From Streptomyces hygroscopicus subsp. hygroscopicus (GTDB lineage: Bacteria > Actinomycetota > Actinomycetes > Streptomycetales > Streptomycetaceae), in contig NZ_BBOX01000288.1 of NCBI RefSeq assembly GCF_001553455.1, forward strand, positions 1 through 38,312: a stretch of DNA of 38,312 bases, in the 5' to 3' direction. Below, in pieces: positions 8,456-16,455 of the stretch. Both the position numbers and the translations under genes were made by a program. Under the pieces are notes generated by a model. That model searched no databases and was not told the DNA's origin. It saw nothing but the letters and a program-made list of their open reading frames with translations. Numbering within the stretch: position 1 is the stretch's first letter; each line of letters starts with the position of its first letter.

Positions 8456-10576
8456 TCAGGGAGTGGTGACGGCCGGCCGCGGCGGGGCCGGCATCGTGTC
8501 GCCGAGGAAGAAACTGGGGTGCGGAGGCTGGTTGTAGGCGGTGTTCTGCCAGGCCAGCGCCTCGCGGTACTGCCGGTCGTGCAGCAGCGTGGTGATCTTC
8601 CGGTCGGTCTGGTACGGCGTGGAGTAGATCCGCAGCGCCGTGTTGTCGCTGGTCGGCCAGATCACCTCCTCACGCCAGTCGCCGAGGATGTCGCCGGACA
8701 GCGACGGGGTGGCCTTGGTGCCGTTGTTGGAATGCACCCCGGAGCCGGTGAGCAGCCGGGTGTCCCCGGAGGGGCCGTACTTGTCGATATGCGTGCCGTC
8801 CAGCAGCTCGCGCACCGGGTCGCCGTCCCACCAGGCCAGGAAGTTGACCGAGGACGGCTTGCGGCCCTTGGCGCCGCCGCCCTCGTCGCGGATCCGGTCG
8901 TCCCGCGCGGACCACATCTCGGCGCCGTCGCTGCCCGCCCAGATGTCGCCGGCCACGCCGCGCCCGTTGTCGCCGCCCGACGCGGTCGACCACAGCACCT
9001 GGCCGGTGCGGGCGTCGGCGAAGTACGAGCCCGGCTTGGCGGAGTCCTCGTCGACCTTGAAGTACTCCAGGCCGGCCCGGGACGGGTCGAGGTCGCCGAG
9101 GTGGGCCGCGTCGCCGTGGCCGTTCCTGTTGGTCCACAGACCCGCGCCGTTGTCGTCCACCGCCATCGAGCCGTAGACGATCTCGTCCCTGCCGTCGCCG
9201 TCCACATCGCCGACCGCCAGGGAGTGGTTGCCCTGCCCGTCGTAGCCCTTGCCGGCGTTGGTGGAGCTGTTGGTGTCGAACGTCCACTGACGGGTGAGCT
9301 GCCCCCCGCTGAACCGCCAGGCGGAGATCACGGTGCGGGTGTAGTAGCCGCGCGCCTCGATCAGCGAGGGCGTGGAGCCGTTGAGGTACGCCGTCCCGGC
9401 CAGGAAGCGGTCCACGCGGTTGCCGTAGGAGTCGCCCCAGGAGGAGACGGTGCCGCGCGGCGGGACGTAGTCCACCGTGCTCACCGCCGCGCCCGTGCGC
9501 CCGTTGAACATCGTCAGGTACTCGGGCCCGGCCAGGACGTAGCCGCTGGAGTTGCGGTAGTCGGCGGACGCGCTGCCGAGGGTCTTCCCGGTGCCGTCGA
9601 CGGTGCCGTCCGCGGTCTTCATCGCGACCTCGGCCTGGCCGTCGCCGTCATAGTCGTACACCTGGAACTGGGTGTAGTGGGCGCCGGAGCGGATGTTGCG
9701 GCCCAGGTCGATCCGCCACAGCCGCTGCCCCTGGAGGGTGTACCCGTCGACGATGGTGTTGCCGGTGACCCCCGACTGGGAGTTGTCCTTGGCGTTGGTC
9801 GGCTGCCACTTGAGGACGAGGTCCAGATCGCCGTCGCCGTCGAGGTCGCCCACCGAGGCGTCATTGGCCTCGTAGGTGTAGTCCGAGCCGCCCGCCGGGG
9901 GCGAGACCGGCACGTCGTAGTAGCCCGGACGGAACTGGATCGCGCTCGGCGAGGCGGGCTGCTCCACTCCGCCCCGAACAGCCCGCACGGTGTAGTCGGC
10001 GCTGTTCGGGGCGTCCTTGTGGAGGTAGTTGGCGGTGGTGATGGGGGAGGAGTTGACCTTGACCGAGCCCCGGTAGAGGTTGAACGTCACATCGTCCGGA
10101 TCGGTGGCCAGCCAGCGCCAGCTGACCAGGTTGTCGTTGCCGGTGTGCACGCTCACCAGCCCCCGGTCCAGCTTCTCCAGCTGGGCCGCGGCCACCGCCT
10201 TCGGCCCGGCGGCCCCGGACTGTCGGGCTCCGGATTGCCCGGCTCTGGTCCCGGTGGCTTTGGTTCGGGTGGCTTCGGATTGCCCGGCTCTGGTCCGGGT
10301 GGCTTCGGTTCGGGTGGCTTCGGATTGCCCGGCTCTGGTCCGGGTGGCTTCGGTTCGGGCGGCTGCGGACTGCCCGGTCCCGGTCCCGGTGGCTTCGGGG
10401 CGGGCGGTTCCGGAGGCGCTCGCCGGGGTGGCGACGCTCAGCGCCGCCGCCACGCAGACGACGGCCGCCATCTGCGCGGCGGCGACCGCCATCCGGCCGC
10501 GGCCCGGCCCCTTCCGGAGCGGCGGTCCGGGGGGACGAACGGGGGGCGGGATGTGCGAACTGTCCCGAGAGCGCAC
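8456..10576 (-). CDS. Secreted rhamnogalacturonan lyase, PL11 family
   Basis: A 706-residue exported enzyme predicted to split the rhamnogalacturonan I backbone. An Arg/Pro-rich n-region, a hydrophobic segment (MAVAAAQMAAVVCVAAALS) and an ASASG cleavage region form the signal peptide. Next comes a Thr/Arg/Ala-rich repeat of about 60 residues (see 10231-10410), then a fibronectin-like N-domain (NLVSWRWLATDPDDVTFNLYR) and an eight-bladed propeller with repeated Ca-binding loops (GDLDGDGDLDLVLKW, YDYDGDGQAEVAMKT, GDVDGDGRDEIVYGS). The end (GDWREEVIWPT ... HPSFFLGD) is typical PL11. The GTG at 10576 is chosen because GGAGG precedes it by 5 bases; a TTG at 10588 would sit on that motif. It leads the two-gene pectinase unit and is divergent from glgP. 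Confidence 0.93.
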   Translation of the reverse strand: MRSRDSSHIPPPVRPPGPPLRKGPGRGRMAVAAAQMAAVVCVAAALSVATPASASGTARPEATGTGTGQSAAARTEATRTRAGQSEATRTEATRTRAGQSEATRTKATGTRAGQSGARQSGAAGPKAVAAAQLEKLDRGLVSVHTGNDNLVSWRWLATDPDDVTFNLYRGSVKVNSSPITTANYLHKDAPNSADYTVRAVRGGVEQPASPSAIQFRPGYYDVPVSPPAGGSDYTYEANDASVGDLDGDGDLDLVLKWQPTNAKDNSQSGVTGNTIVDGYTLQGQRLWRIDLGRNIRSGAHYTQFQVYDYDGDGQAEVAMKTADGTVDGTGKTLGSASADYRNSSGYVLAGPEYLTMFNGRTGAAVSTVDYVPPRGTVSSWGDSYGNRVDRFLAGTAYLNGSTPSLIEARGYYTRTVISAWRFSGGQLTRQWTFDTNSSTNAGKGYDGQGNHSLAVGDVDGDGRDEIVYGSMAVDDNGAGLWTNRNGHGDAAHLGDLDPSRAGLEYFKVDEDSAKPGSYFADARTGQVLWSTASGGDNGRGVAGDIWAGSDGAEMWSARDDRIRDEGGGAKGRKPSSVNFLAWWDGDPVRELLDGTHIDKYGPSGDTRLLTGSGVHSNNGTKATPSLSGDILGDWREEVIWPTSDNTALRIYSTPYQTDRKITTLLHDRQYREALAWQNTAYNQPPHPSFFLGDTMPAPPRPAVTTP
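10231..10410 (-). repeat. Four 45-bp in-frame repeats in the rhamnogalacturonan lyase gene
   Basis: The 20-base anchor beginning cggattgcccggctc recurs at 10231, 10276 and 10321 and, diverged, at 10366: an exact 45-base period. Each unit encodes 15 residues of the kind TRAGQSEATRTEATR, placed between the signal peptide and the first folded domain (residues about 56-115). The period keeps the frame, so copy number can change without breaking the gene. Confidence 0.9.
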
Positions 10577-10702
10577 GAGGTCCTCCAAGGCATGGGGGGA
10601 AGGTGTGCCCCGTAGTGGTCCCGTTGGCCGGAAAGGTTGCCGCCCCGGGGCCGACTTCCGGGGAGCGGGGCGAAACAGCCGAAACGGGGAGTCCCCGGCC
10701 GC

Positions 10703-10708
10703 TACCGT
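10703..10708 (+). promoter_or_regulatory. Putative -10 element for leaderless glgP
   Basis: TACCGT (fits TANNNT) ends six bases before the GTG start at 10715, and no Shine-Dalgarno sequence is visible. This spacing fits a leaderless transcript. No convincing -35 is seen. Confidence 0.35.
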
Positions 10709-10714
10709 CGAAGC

Positions 10715-13700
10715 GTGAAGGCCATTCGTCGATTCAGCGTGCGCCCGGTGCTACCGGATCCCCTGCGACCGCTTCACCGGCTGGCGCGCAATCTGCGCTG
10801 GTCCTGGCATCCCGAGACCCGCGAACTGCTGGAGTCCGTGGACCCCGGGGGATGGCGGGAGTCGGGCGGCGACCCGGTGCGGATGCTGGGCACGGTGCCC
10901 GCCTCCCGGCTGGCGGACCTCGCCGAGGACCGCTCCTTCCTGCGCCGTCTCACCGCGGCGGCGGACGATCTGGACGACTATCTGACCGGCCCCCGCTGGT
11001 ACCAGGGGCGGGCCGCCACGGGGGACGACCCCGGGCCGCGGGCGGGAGGGGCCGTACCGTCAGCGGAGTCCGTGGTGCCGTACGGGCGGTCCGCGGTCTT
11101 CGACGCGTCCGCGCCGCCTGGGGGGACTGTGCTGCCTGGGGGGACTGTGCCGTCCGGCGGGTCGGCGGCCTCATCCGTGTCCGCGCTGCCTGGCGGGAGT
11201 GTGCCGCCCGGCGGGCCCGTGCCGCCTGGCGGGTCCGCAGCCTCCGGCGGGACGGTGCCGGTCGGCGGGACGGTGCCGTCCGGCGGGTCGGCGGCCTCAC
11301 CCGCGTCGGTGCCGCCCGGCGGGCCCGTGCCGCCTGGCGGGCCCGTGTCGTCCGGCGGGTCCGCACCCCCAGGCGCATCCGTACCGCCCGCCGCATCCGC
11401 ACCCCCAGGCGCATCCGTACCGCCAGACGGGTCCGTACCGCCCGGCGCGTCCGCACCCTCAGACGCATCCGTACCCCCAGACGCATCCGCACCCCCAGGC
11501 ACGTCCGCGCACTCCGGGCTGCCCGCCGCGATCGCCTACTTCTCGCCGGAGTTCGGGATCACCGCCGCCCTGCCCCAGTACTCCGGCGGCCTGGGCATCC
11601 TCGCCGGTGACCACCTCAAGGCCGCCAGCGACCTCGGCGTGCCCCTGCTGGGCGTCGGACTGCTCTACCGCCACGGCTACTTCCGGCAGTCGCTCTCCCG
11701 CGAGGGCTGGCAGCAGGAGCACTATCCGCTCCTGGACCCCAACGAGCTGCCGCTCACGCACCTGTACGAGGCGGACGGACGGCCCGTGCGGGTCACGCTC
11801 ACCCTGCCCGGCGGCCGTCCGCTGTCGGCGCGCGTCTGGCAGGCCCAGGTCGGCCGGGTGCCGCTGCTGCTCCTCGACTCGGACCTGGAGGAGAACGGCC
11901 CCGGCGAACGCGATGTCACCGACCGGCTGTACGGCGGCGGCAGCGAGCACCGGCTGCGCCAGGAAATGCTGCTGGGCATCGGCGGGGTCCGCGCCGTGCG
12001 CGCGTACTGCCGGCTCACCGGCCATCCCGAACCCGAGGTGTTCCACACCAACGAGGGCCACGCCGGATTCCAGGGCCTGGAGCGCATCCGGGAACTGGTC
12101 GCCGACGGCGCCGACTTCGACGCCGCCCACGAGGCGGTGCGGGCCGGAACCGTCTTCACCACCCACACCCCCGTCCCCGCCGGTATCGACCGTTTCGACC
12201 GCGAACTGGTCGCCCGCCACTTCGGCGACGACGCCGAGCTGCCCGGGATCGAGGCCGAACGGATCCTCGCCCTCGGCATGGAGACCTACCCCGGCGGTGA
12301 GCCGGGCCTGTTCAACATGGCCGTGATGGGGCTGCGCCTGGCCCAGCGCGCCAACGGGGTCTCCACCCTGCACGGCCGCGTCAGCCGGGAGATGTTCGCC
12401 GGGCTGTGGCCCGGGTTCGACCCCGAGGAGGTGCCCATCACCTCCGTCACCAACGGAGTGCACGCCCCCACCTGGACGGCGCCCGAGGCCGCCCGGCTCG
12501 GCGCCCGCCAGTTCGGCCACCTCCCCGACGGTGAGCTCTGGGAGCTGCGCCGCACCCTGCGCAAGCGGCTGGTCGCCGAGGTCCGGCGGCGGCTGTACGA
12601 CTCCTGGCGGCAGCGCGGCGCGGGCACCGCCGAACTGGGCTGGATCGACGGGGTGCTCGACCCCGACGTCCTCACCATCGGCTTCGCCCGCCGCGTCCCC
12701 TCCTACAAGCGGCTCACCCTGATGCTGCGCGACCGGGACCGGCTGACGAGGCTGCTGCTCCACCCCGAGCGGCCGGTCCAGATCGTCGTCGCGGGCAAGG
12801 CCCACCCGGCCGACGAGGGCGGCAAGCGGCTGGTCCAGGAGCTGGTGCGGTTCGCCGACGACCCGCGGGTCCGCCACCGCCTGGTCTTCCTGCCCGACTA
12901 CGGCATGGGGATGGCCCAGCGGCTCTACCCCGGCTGCGACGTCTGGCTCAACAACCCGCTGCGCCCGCTGGAGGCGTGCGGCACCAGCGGCATGAAGGCG
13001 GCCCTCAACGGCGGGCTCAACCTCTCCGTCCTGGACGGCTGGTGGGACGAGTGGTACGACCCGGACTTCGGCTGGGCCATCCCCACCGCCGACGGCGAGG
13101 CCGTCGACGAGACCCGCCGGGACGACCTGGAGGCCGCGGCCCTCTACGACCTGCTGGAGCGGCGGGTCGCCCCGTGCTTCTACGACCGCGGCCCGGAGGG
13201 CCTCCCCGGCCGCTGGATCGGCATGGTCCGGCGCACCCTCACCACCCTCGGCCCCAGGGTGCTCGCGGACCGCATGGTGCGCGAATACGTCGACCGGCTC
13301 TACGTTCCGGCCGCCCGCTCCCACCGTGCGCTGGATCCCTCGGCGGCCGCCGGACTGGCCACCTGGAAGGCCCGGCTCCGTGCCGCCTGGCCGGCCGTCG
13401 CCGTCGATCACGTCGAGGCCCAGCCGACCCCGCCGTCCCCGGGCGGCGCGGCCGAACTCGGCTCGGTCCTCTCTCTGCGGGTGTGGGTGCGCCTGGGCGG
13501 ACTGGACCCCGCGAACGTGGCGGTCCAGGTGGTGGCGGGCCGCGTCGACGACGCCGATCGCATCACCGACGCCACTCATGTCCCGCTCGCGCCCGCCTCG
13601 GGCCCCGATGCCGAGGGCCGCCTCCGCTACGAGGGCACCCTCGCCCTCGACCGCACCGGGCCCTTCGGTTACACGGTCCGTGTCCTGCCCGTCCACCGGC

Positions 13701-13783
13701 TCCTGGCGCACCCCGCCGAAGCGGGCCTGATCGCCGTGCCGTCGCGGACCACATGCGAAGCGGCCGGAGTCCTGATGCGCTGA
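10715..13783 (+). CDS. glgP: Alpha-glucan (maltodextrin/glycogen) phosphorylase with a repeat insertion
   Basis: A 1022-residue cytoplasmic enzyme releasing glucose 1-phosphate from alpha-1,4-glucans, of the actinobacterial type with an N-terminal DUF3417 domain (VRPVLPDPLRPLHRLARNLRWSWHPE). Conserved features: FSPEFGITAALPQYSGGLGILAGDHLKAASD, EVFHTNEGHAGF, FTTHTPVPAGIDRF, and the PLP-lysine region ACGTSGMKAALNGGLN. Residues about 109-267 are a low-complexity Pro/Gly/Ser/Ala/Val insertion between the N-terminal domain (LTGPRWYQ) and the FSPEFG motif. Homologues usually have only a short linker there, so this protein is about 150 residues longer than expected. Start: GTG at 10715 (VKAIRRFSVRP), six bases after a TACCGT box, suggesting leaderless expression. 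It is divergent from the glgE operon in Streptomyces, here with three extracellular-enzyme genes in between. Its 3' end is duplicated at 17377-17607. Confidence 0.95.
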   Translation: MKAIRRFSVRPVLPDPLRPLHRLARNLRWSWHPETRELLESVDPGGWRESGGDPVRMLGTVPASRLADLAEDRSFLRRLTAAADDLDDYLTGPRWYQGRAATGDDPGPRAGGAVPSAESVVPYGRSAVFDASAPPGGTVLPGGTVPSGGSAASSVSALPGGSVPPGGPVPPGGSAASGGTVPVGGTVPSGGSAASPASVPPGGPVPPGGPVSSGGSAPPGASVPPAASAPPGASVPPDGSVPPGASAPSDASVPPDASAPPGTSAHSGLPAAIAYFSPEFGITAALPQYSGGLGILAGDHLKAASDLGVPLLGVGLLYRHGYFRQSLSREGWQQEHYPLLDPNELPLTHLYEADGRPVRVTLTLPGGRPLSARVWQAQVGRVPLLLLDSDLEENGPGERDVTDRLYGGGSEHRLRQEMLLGIGGVRAVRAYCRLTGHPEPEVFHTNEGHAGFQGLERIRELVADGADFDAAHEAVRAGTVFTTHTPVPAGIDRFDRELVARHFGDDAELPGIEAERILALGMETYPGGEPGLFNMAVMGLRLAQRANGVSTLHGRVSREMFAGLWPGFDPEEVPITSVTNGVHAPTWTAPEAARLGARQFGHLPDGELWELRRTLRKRLVAEVRRRLYDSWRQRGAGTAELGWIDGVLDPDVLTIGFARRVPSYKRLTLMLRDRDRLTRLLLHPERPVQIVVAGKAHPADEGGKRLVQELVRFADDPRVRHRLVFLPDYGMGMAQRLYPGCDVWLNNPLRPLEACGTSGMKAALNGGLNLSVLDGWWDEWYDPDFGWAIPTADGEAVDETRRDDLEAAALYDLLERRVAPCFYDRGPEGLPGRWIGMVRRTLTTLGPRVLADRMVREYVDRLYVPAARSHRALDPSAAAGLATWKARLRAAWPAVAVDHVEAQPTPPSPGGAAELGSVLSLRVWVRLGGLDPANVAVQVVAGRVDDADRITDATHVPLAPASGPDAEGRLRYEGTLALDRTGPFGYTVRVLPVHRLLAHPAEAGLIAVPSRTTCEAAGVLMR
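11041..11515 (+). repeat. Low-complexity coding minisatellite inside glgP
   Basis: Imperfect tandem units of 15-18 bases (types CCGCCTGGCGGG and TCCGGCGGGTCGGCG) encode blocks such as VPPGGPVPPGGSAASGGTV and, later, SAPPGASVPPDASAP. The reading frame is kept throughout. Higher-order copies of about 20-25 residues beginning GGSAAS recur three times. The insertion is likely disordered and surface exposed. Confidence 0.9.
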
Positions 13784-14095
13784 GCCCCTGGCGGTCACCC
13801 CGCGCCTCCGGCGATCACCGCGCCTGGAAACGCCTCTTCAGGTGCGGTGGTTGGGTAACCTCCCCAGGTCCCGGCCGCTGTCCAGCCATCCACACAAGCT
13901 GTGCGGTGACCGCGTCGCGGGAGAACCACGCCTCCGCCCGCCCGGGCGAAGCGAGGACCAACCGCTTGTCCCGGGCCGATCGCGAGAGCCAGCAGCCCGA
14001 GGTCGTACTCACGACCATGTGGACGCGTCTGAGAATCTTCAAACGCGCTGTCAAGGCGGGCCAGTTCGACCACACGACCAAGCCCAGCCGGTGAT
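13784..14095 (+). other. Convergent gap between glgP and the XRE regulator gene, no supported gene
   Basis: 312 bases. Short open frames exist on both strands, including one of 88 codons on the minus strand, but none has a ribosome binding site or recognisable product. No clear terminator stem was found. Base composition is less GC-rich than glgP, suggesting this is already the left part of the accessory island. Confidence 0.5.
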
Positions 14096-14938
14096 CTACG
14101 AGCGACTGAGACAGGCCCTTGCGCGTGCGATGAGACGGTGTGCTTGGGCTCCGTAAGCGGCGGTCTCACTGAGCCGCTCCCAGACGAGCTTGTACAGGGC
14201 GACATCGTCCGCCGCCTCAAGATGCAGCTCAGTGTTGATCGTCTCGACGATCACACGCTCGTCATCGAAGATCCAGAAACCGTGCTTGGGCGTGAGCTTG
14301 AGAGGTGCGCCGAGGGGGATGACGCCGAATGAGACGCGGCTCATCCCGATGGTGCCGACGAGCCGGTCAAGCTGTGCCGCCATCACGTCGTGGGGGCAGA
14401 CCAGGGCGTGCAGTACGCCTTCCCAGATGAGGATGTCGAAGTGCTTGTCCGGTTCGTAGAGAACCTCCTGCCGCTTGACCCGCGCCCGTACCGCCTCTTC
14501 GGTGTCCCGCGGCGTCCGCATCAGTTCGGCGTTCTGCAGCAGCAGGCACCGGGCGTACTCCGGAATCTGCAACAAGCCCGGGACGACCGTGGCCTCATAG
14601 CCCTGGAGGGTCGAAGTCCGGCGGTACTCAACGACGTATTTCTCCTGTACGCCGCGATGGCCGGAAGCGAGCTGGCGCCGCCACGATCGCTGCTGTGATT
14701 CAAGTCCGCGCAGACGTGCCTTCATGTCCTCGGCCTCGGATCGAGCGCCAACCGCACCGGCCCATGCGTCAAGGTCTCTGGCGGTGGCGGTCTGTTTGCC
14801 GTTCTCCAGCCTTGAGACCTTCGAGCCTTGCCAGCCGAGTCGGGATGCTAGTTCTTTACCGTTGAGACCGGCCTCGGTGCGCAGCTCTCGTAGCCGCGCA
14901 CCGAGGGCGATACGGCCGGCCTGAAAGTCAGTGCTCAC
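14096..14938 (-). CDS. XRE-family regulator with DUF5753 (Scr1/WhiJ-like)
   Basis: A 280-residue DNA-binding protein. Residues about 8-62 are a lambda-repressor-like helix-turn-helix (ALGARLRELRTEAGLNGKELASRLGW, KVSRLENGKQTAT). Residues about 95-270 match the DUF5753 ligand-like domain typical of streptomycete WhiJ/Scr1 regulators (YEATVVPGLLQIPEYARCLL, LIWEGVLHALV, GFWIFDDERVIVETI). The GTG at 14938 overlaps the stop of the upstream DUF6879 gene as GTGA and no good ribosome binding site precedes it, so coupled translation is likely. Such regulators usually travel with a small DUF397 or DUF6879-type partner; here DUF6879 and a 67-71-residue protein fill that role. Family members affect development or antibiotic production, but the target here is unknown. 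Confidence 0.92.
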   Translation of the reverse strand: MSTDFQAGRIALGARLRELRTEAGLNGKELASRLGWQGSKVSRLENGKQTATARDLDAWAGAVGARSEAEDMKARLRGLESQQRSWRRQLASGHRGVQEKYVVEYRRTSTLQGYEATVVPGLLQIPEYARCLLLQNAELMRTPRDTEEAVRARVKRQEVLYEPDKHFDILIWEGVLHALVCPHDVMAAQLDRLVGTIGMSRVSFGVIPLGAPLKLTPKHGFWIFDDERVIVETINTELHLEAADDVALYKLVWERLSETAAYGAQAHRLIARARACLSRS

Positions 14939-15471
14939 ACGGAGGACGGTACCTGTAGCTGAAACTCCCTGGTCGGTACGGCGTGGTGCCATGCGGCATC
15001 ACGGACCTGACAGGCGCGGACCACTGATTCCGCGTCCTCCAGGACGTGCACGCCGATCGTCGTTCCCTCACTGTCGATGACGAACTTGACGACGGAGCGG
15101 GAATCGAACAGCCAGAAGTCATAGTCCGGCAGACCGATACGTGCCGCGTCCGACCGGAAGAGATTCCGGATGTCCTCTCCGGCCTCGACGTTGCCGAGCC
15201 CGGATGCGAGCAGGAACCGCTGCCCCTCGGTGGGAGGCTGATCCACCAGCCGCACCCGCTCGTAGCGCTTGCCTCGCATCGTCTGTTCGCGGACGTTGGC
15301 GTGCCAGGGGCTGTCCGGGTTGTACCCGAAGGTCTCCCCACGCTGGAAGCGCGGCCAGTTGGGGCTAGCGAGGTCGGAGGCGTAGCCCCGCTGTGTCTCA
15401 AGCCGCCATGCAGTGTGCTCGAATTCATCGAAGAAGTGCGAGACGTCTTCGAAGGGAATGAGGTCGGGCAC
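14935..15471 (-). CDS. DUF6879 family protein
   Basis: 178 residues, starting at a GTG (VPDLIPFEDVSHFFDEFEHTAWRLETQ) with AAGGAG eight bases upstream; that motif overlaps the stop of the preceding gene. The sequence has the DUF6879 hallmarks: F...FEHTAWRLETQRGY near the N-terminus, a strongly charged core (MRGKRYERVRLVDQPPTEGQRF) and a C-terminal DYDFWLFDSRSVVKFVID segment followed by an Asp/Glu-rich helix. Function is not established; family members are habitually encoded beside XRE/DUF5753 regulators, where a regulatory partner or toxin-like role has been suggested. The longer open frame upstream (to 15774) overlaps the small gene and is unlikely. Confidence 0.88.
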   Translation of the reverse strand: MPDLIPFEDVSHFFDEFEHTAWRLETQRGYASDLASPNWPRFQRGETFGYNPDSPWHANVREQTMRGKRYERVRLVDQPPTEGQRFLLASGLGNVEAGEDIRNLFRSDAARIGLPDYDFWLFDSRSVVKFVIDSEGTTIGVHVLEDAESVVRACQVRDAAWHHAVPTREFQLQVPSSV

Positions 15472-15476
15472 GTTTT

Positions 15477-15692
15477 CTACTCCTTGGGTGCGTAACGCGT
15501 CAGTAACTCGCGCGGGACGACGACGAATGCCTCCGACTCCTTGATGTCCCGTAGCTGGGCAAGGTGCTTGGAGTCGGTGAGCAGATCCCCCTGGACGACA
15601 AGATCGCCGGTTTCTTCGATCTCGTACAGCGTTGGACAGTTGCCATGCTCGGACGTTGTACCGAGGAACCTCAACGCCATGGCGTTCCCCAT
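15477..15692 (-). CDS. Small conserved partner protein of the DUF6879/XRE operon
   Basis: 71 codons from an ATG at 15692, or 67 from the ATG at 15680. The second has a better-placed purine-rich GGATGGGG upstream and may be the true start. The protein (MALRFLGTTSEHGNCPTLY ... DIKESEAFVVVPRELLTRY) is acidic and soluble, with no membrane segment. I recognise it only as the kind of short protein found before DUF6879 genes in streptomycetes; no function is known to me. Its TAG stop lies inside the ribosome binding site of DUF6879, so the three genes should be co-translated in the order small protein, DUF6879, XRE. Confidence 0.8.
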   Translation of the reverse strand: MGNAMALRFLGTTSEHGNCPTLYEIEETGDLVVQGDLLTDSKHLAQLRDIKESEAFVVVPRELLTRYAPKE

Positions 15693-16015
15693 CCTGTCGG
15701 AAGTCGATCAGGTCATCAGAATGTCGCGGATAACGTCGGCGTGTTAGCTGATTGCGCGGGATTGCGACTGCCATTCACCCATGCGTGTCGGTCTTGGCTC
15801 CTCGGGAGCGCGGAAGTCAGCAGTCGTCAGGTATGTCGCTCAACACGAGAGGGCGGGCGGGTCCATGAACCGGGTACGGCTTCCGGTAGCAGCCCATCTG
15901 GCCACGACAGTGACCCGTCCGGGCTCGTCGAGCAACTTCGAGCAATCGCGTTGAGCAGCCATGAGTGCGCTTCGTAGCGTCTCCGTCACCCACTCGCACG
16001 GAGAAGTTGGCAGCC
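15693..16015. other. Divergent promoter gap, 323 bases
   Basis: Holds the promoters of the minus-strand DUF6879 operon and of the plus-strand small-gene run. The only clear element is the plus-strand -35/-10 pair at 15951-15980. No supported gene; the minus-strand frame reaching 15774 is a read-through extension of DUF6879. Confidence 0.6.
15951..15980 (+). promoter_or_regulatory. SigHrdB-like promoter for the 103-residue protein gene
   Basis: TTGAGC at 15951-15956 and TAGCGT at 15975-15980 with an 18-base spacer. A start site near 15987 would leave about 30 bases before the ATG at 16016. Confidence 0.55.
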
Positions 16016-16327
16016 ATGAGAATTACCGATGAGGTCATCGACGGCATGCGTTCCGAGCGTCACTGCGCGGCCGGAGCCGAGGCGAGAGCCGTCGCCGAAC
16101 TGCTCCGGCAGGCACTGGGCCGTCTCGGTTTCGCCCCGAACGCGGCCATGCGGCACGGCGAAAAGGACGTGGCCCTGTTCTGGCCGGTTCTGCGAGGCGA
16201 GGTGACGGTCTCGGGGCATCCGATGGTCGCCCTGGGACGTATTCCGCTCGACAGTGCGAATCGGCTTGCGGAAATTCTCGTGTGCGCCGCTCTCGAGGAG
16301 CACACCAAGAAGGCCACCACTCGGTGA
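16016..16327 (+). CDS. Hypothetical small protein (103 residues)
   Basis: The ATG at 16016 has GGAGAAG nine bases upstream and a plausible promoter (15951-15980). The protein begins MRITDEVIDGMRSERHCAAG, then has an Ala/Arg-rich helix (AEARAVAELLRQALGRLGF), a beta-like stretch (VALFWPVLRGEVTVSGHPMVALGRI) and a final amphipathic helix (SANRLAEILVCAALEEH). It has no signal peptide or membrane segment. I do not recognise the family. It opens a plus-strand run of short genes (this one, a 37-residue peptide, a 138-residue protein, a 70-residue protein) that is divergent from the XRE/DUF6879 operon, suggesting the regulator may control it. Confidence 0.7.
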   Translation: MRITDEVIDGMRSERHCAAGAEARAVAELLRQALGRLGFAPNAAMRHGEKDVALFWPVLRGEVTVSGHPMVALGRIPLDSANRLAEILVCAALEEHTKKATTR

Positions 16328-16342
16328 GCCGTCTCTTGAGAC

Positions 16343-16394
16343 CCCGTTCCGGCTGGACCGGAGCCCTGGCAGGTCGAGCCCAGCGCGGAACGGG
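16343..16394 (+). promoter_or_regulatory. Inverted repeat between the 103- and 37-residue genes
   Basis: Arms CCCGTTCCG (16343-16351) and CGGAACGGG (16386-16394) are perfect complements enclosing 34 bases. In RNA they would form a 9-bp stem upstream of the 37-residue gene. It could be a leader structure or a protein-binding site. Confidence 0.4.
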
Positions 16395-16455
16395 TGCATG
16401 TGCACGACGGCGCGAGGAGAGTCCCGCGTCGACAGCACCGAAGGGAATCATCTCG

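Noticed and set aside
8519..10615. 698-codon plus-strand frame over the PL11 lyase gene
   Set aside because: Antisense shadow; no ribosome binding site or domain, while the minus strand has full PL11 motifs.
11459..13798. Long open frame of 779 codons antisense to glgP
   Set aside because: Third-position GC bias leaves frames open opposite real genes; the protein is Gly/Val/His-rich without motifs, and glgP is clearly coding on the other strand.
13815..14081. 88-codon minus-strand frame downstream of the XRE gene
   Set aside because: No ribosome binding site, no recognisable family; possibly a decayed gene but nothing positive supports it.
15472..15774. Longer DUF6879 protein starting at 15774
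   Set aside because: The extension is Arg-rich, overlaps the small upstream gene in another frame, and the GTG at 15471 has a perfect ribosome binding site.
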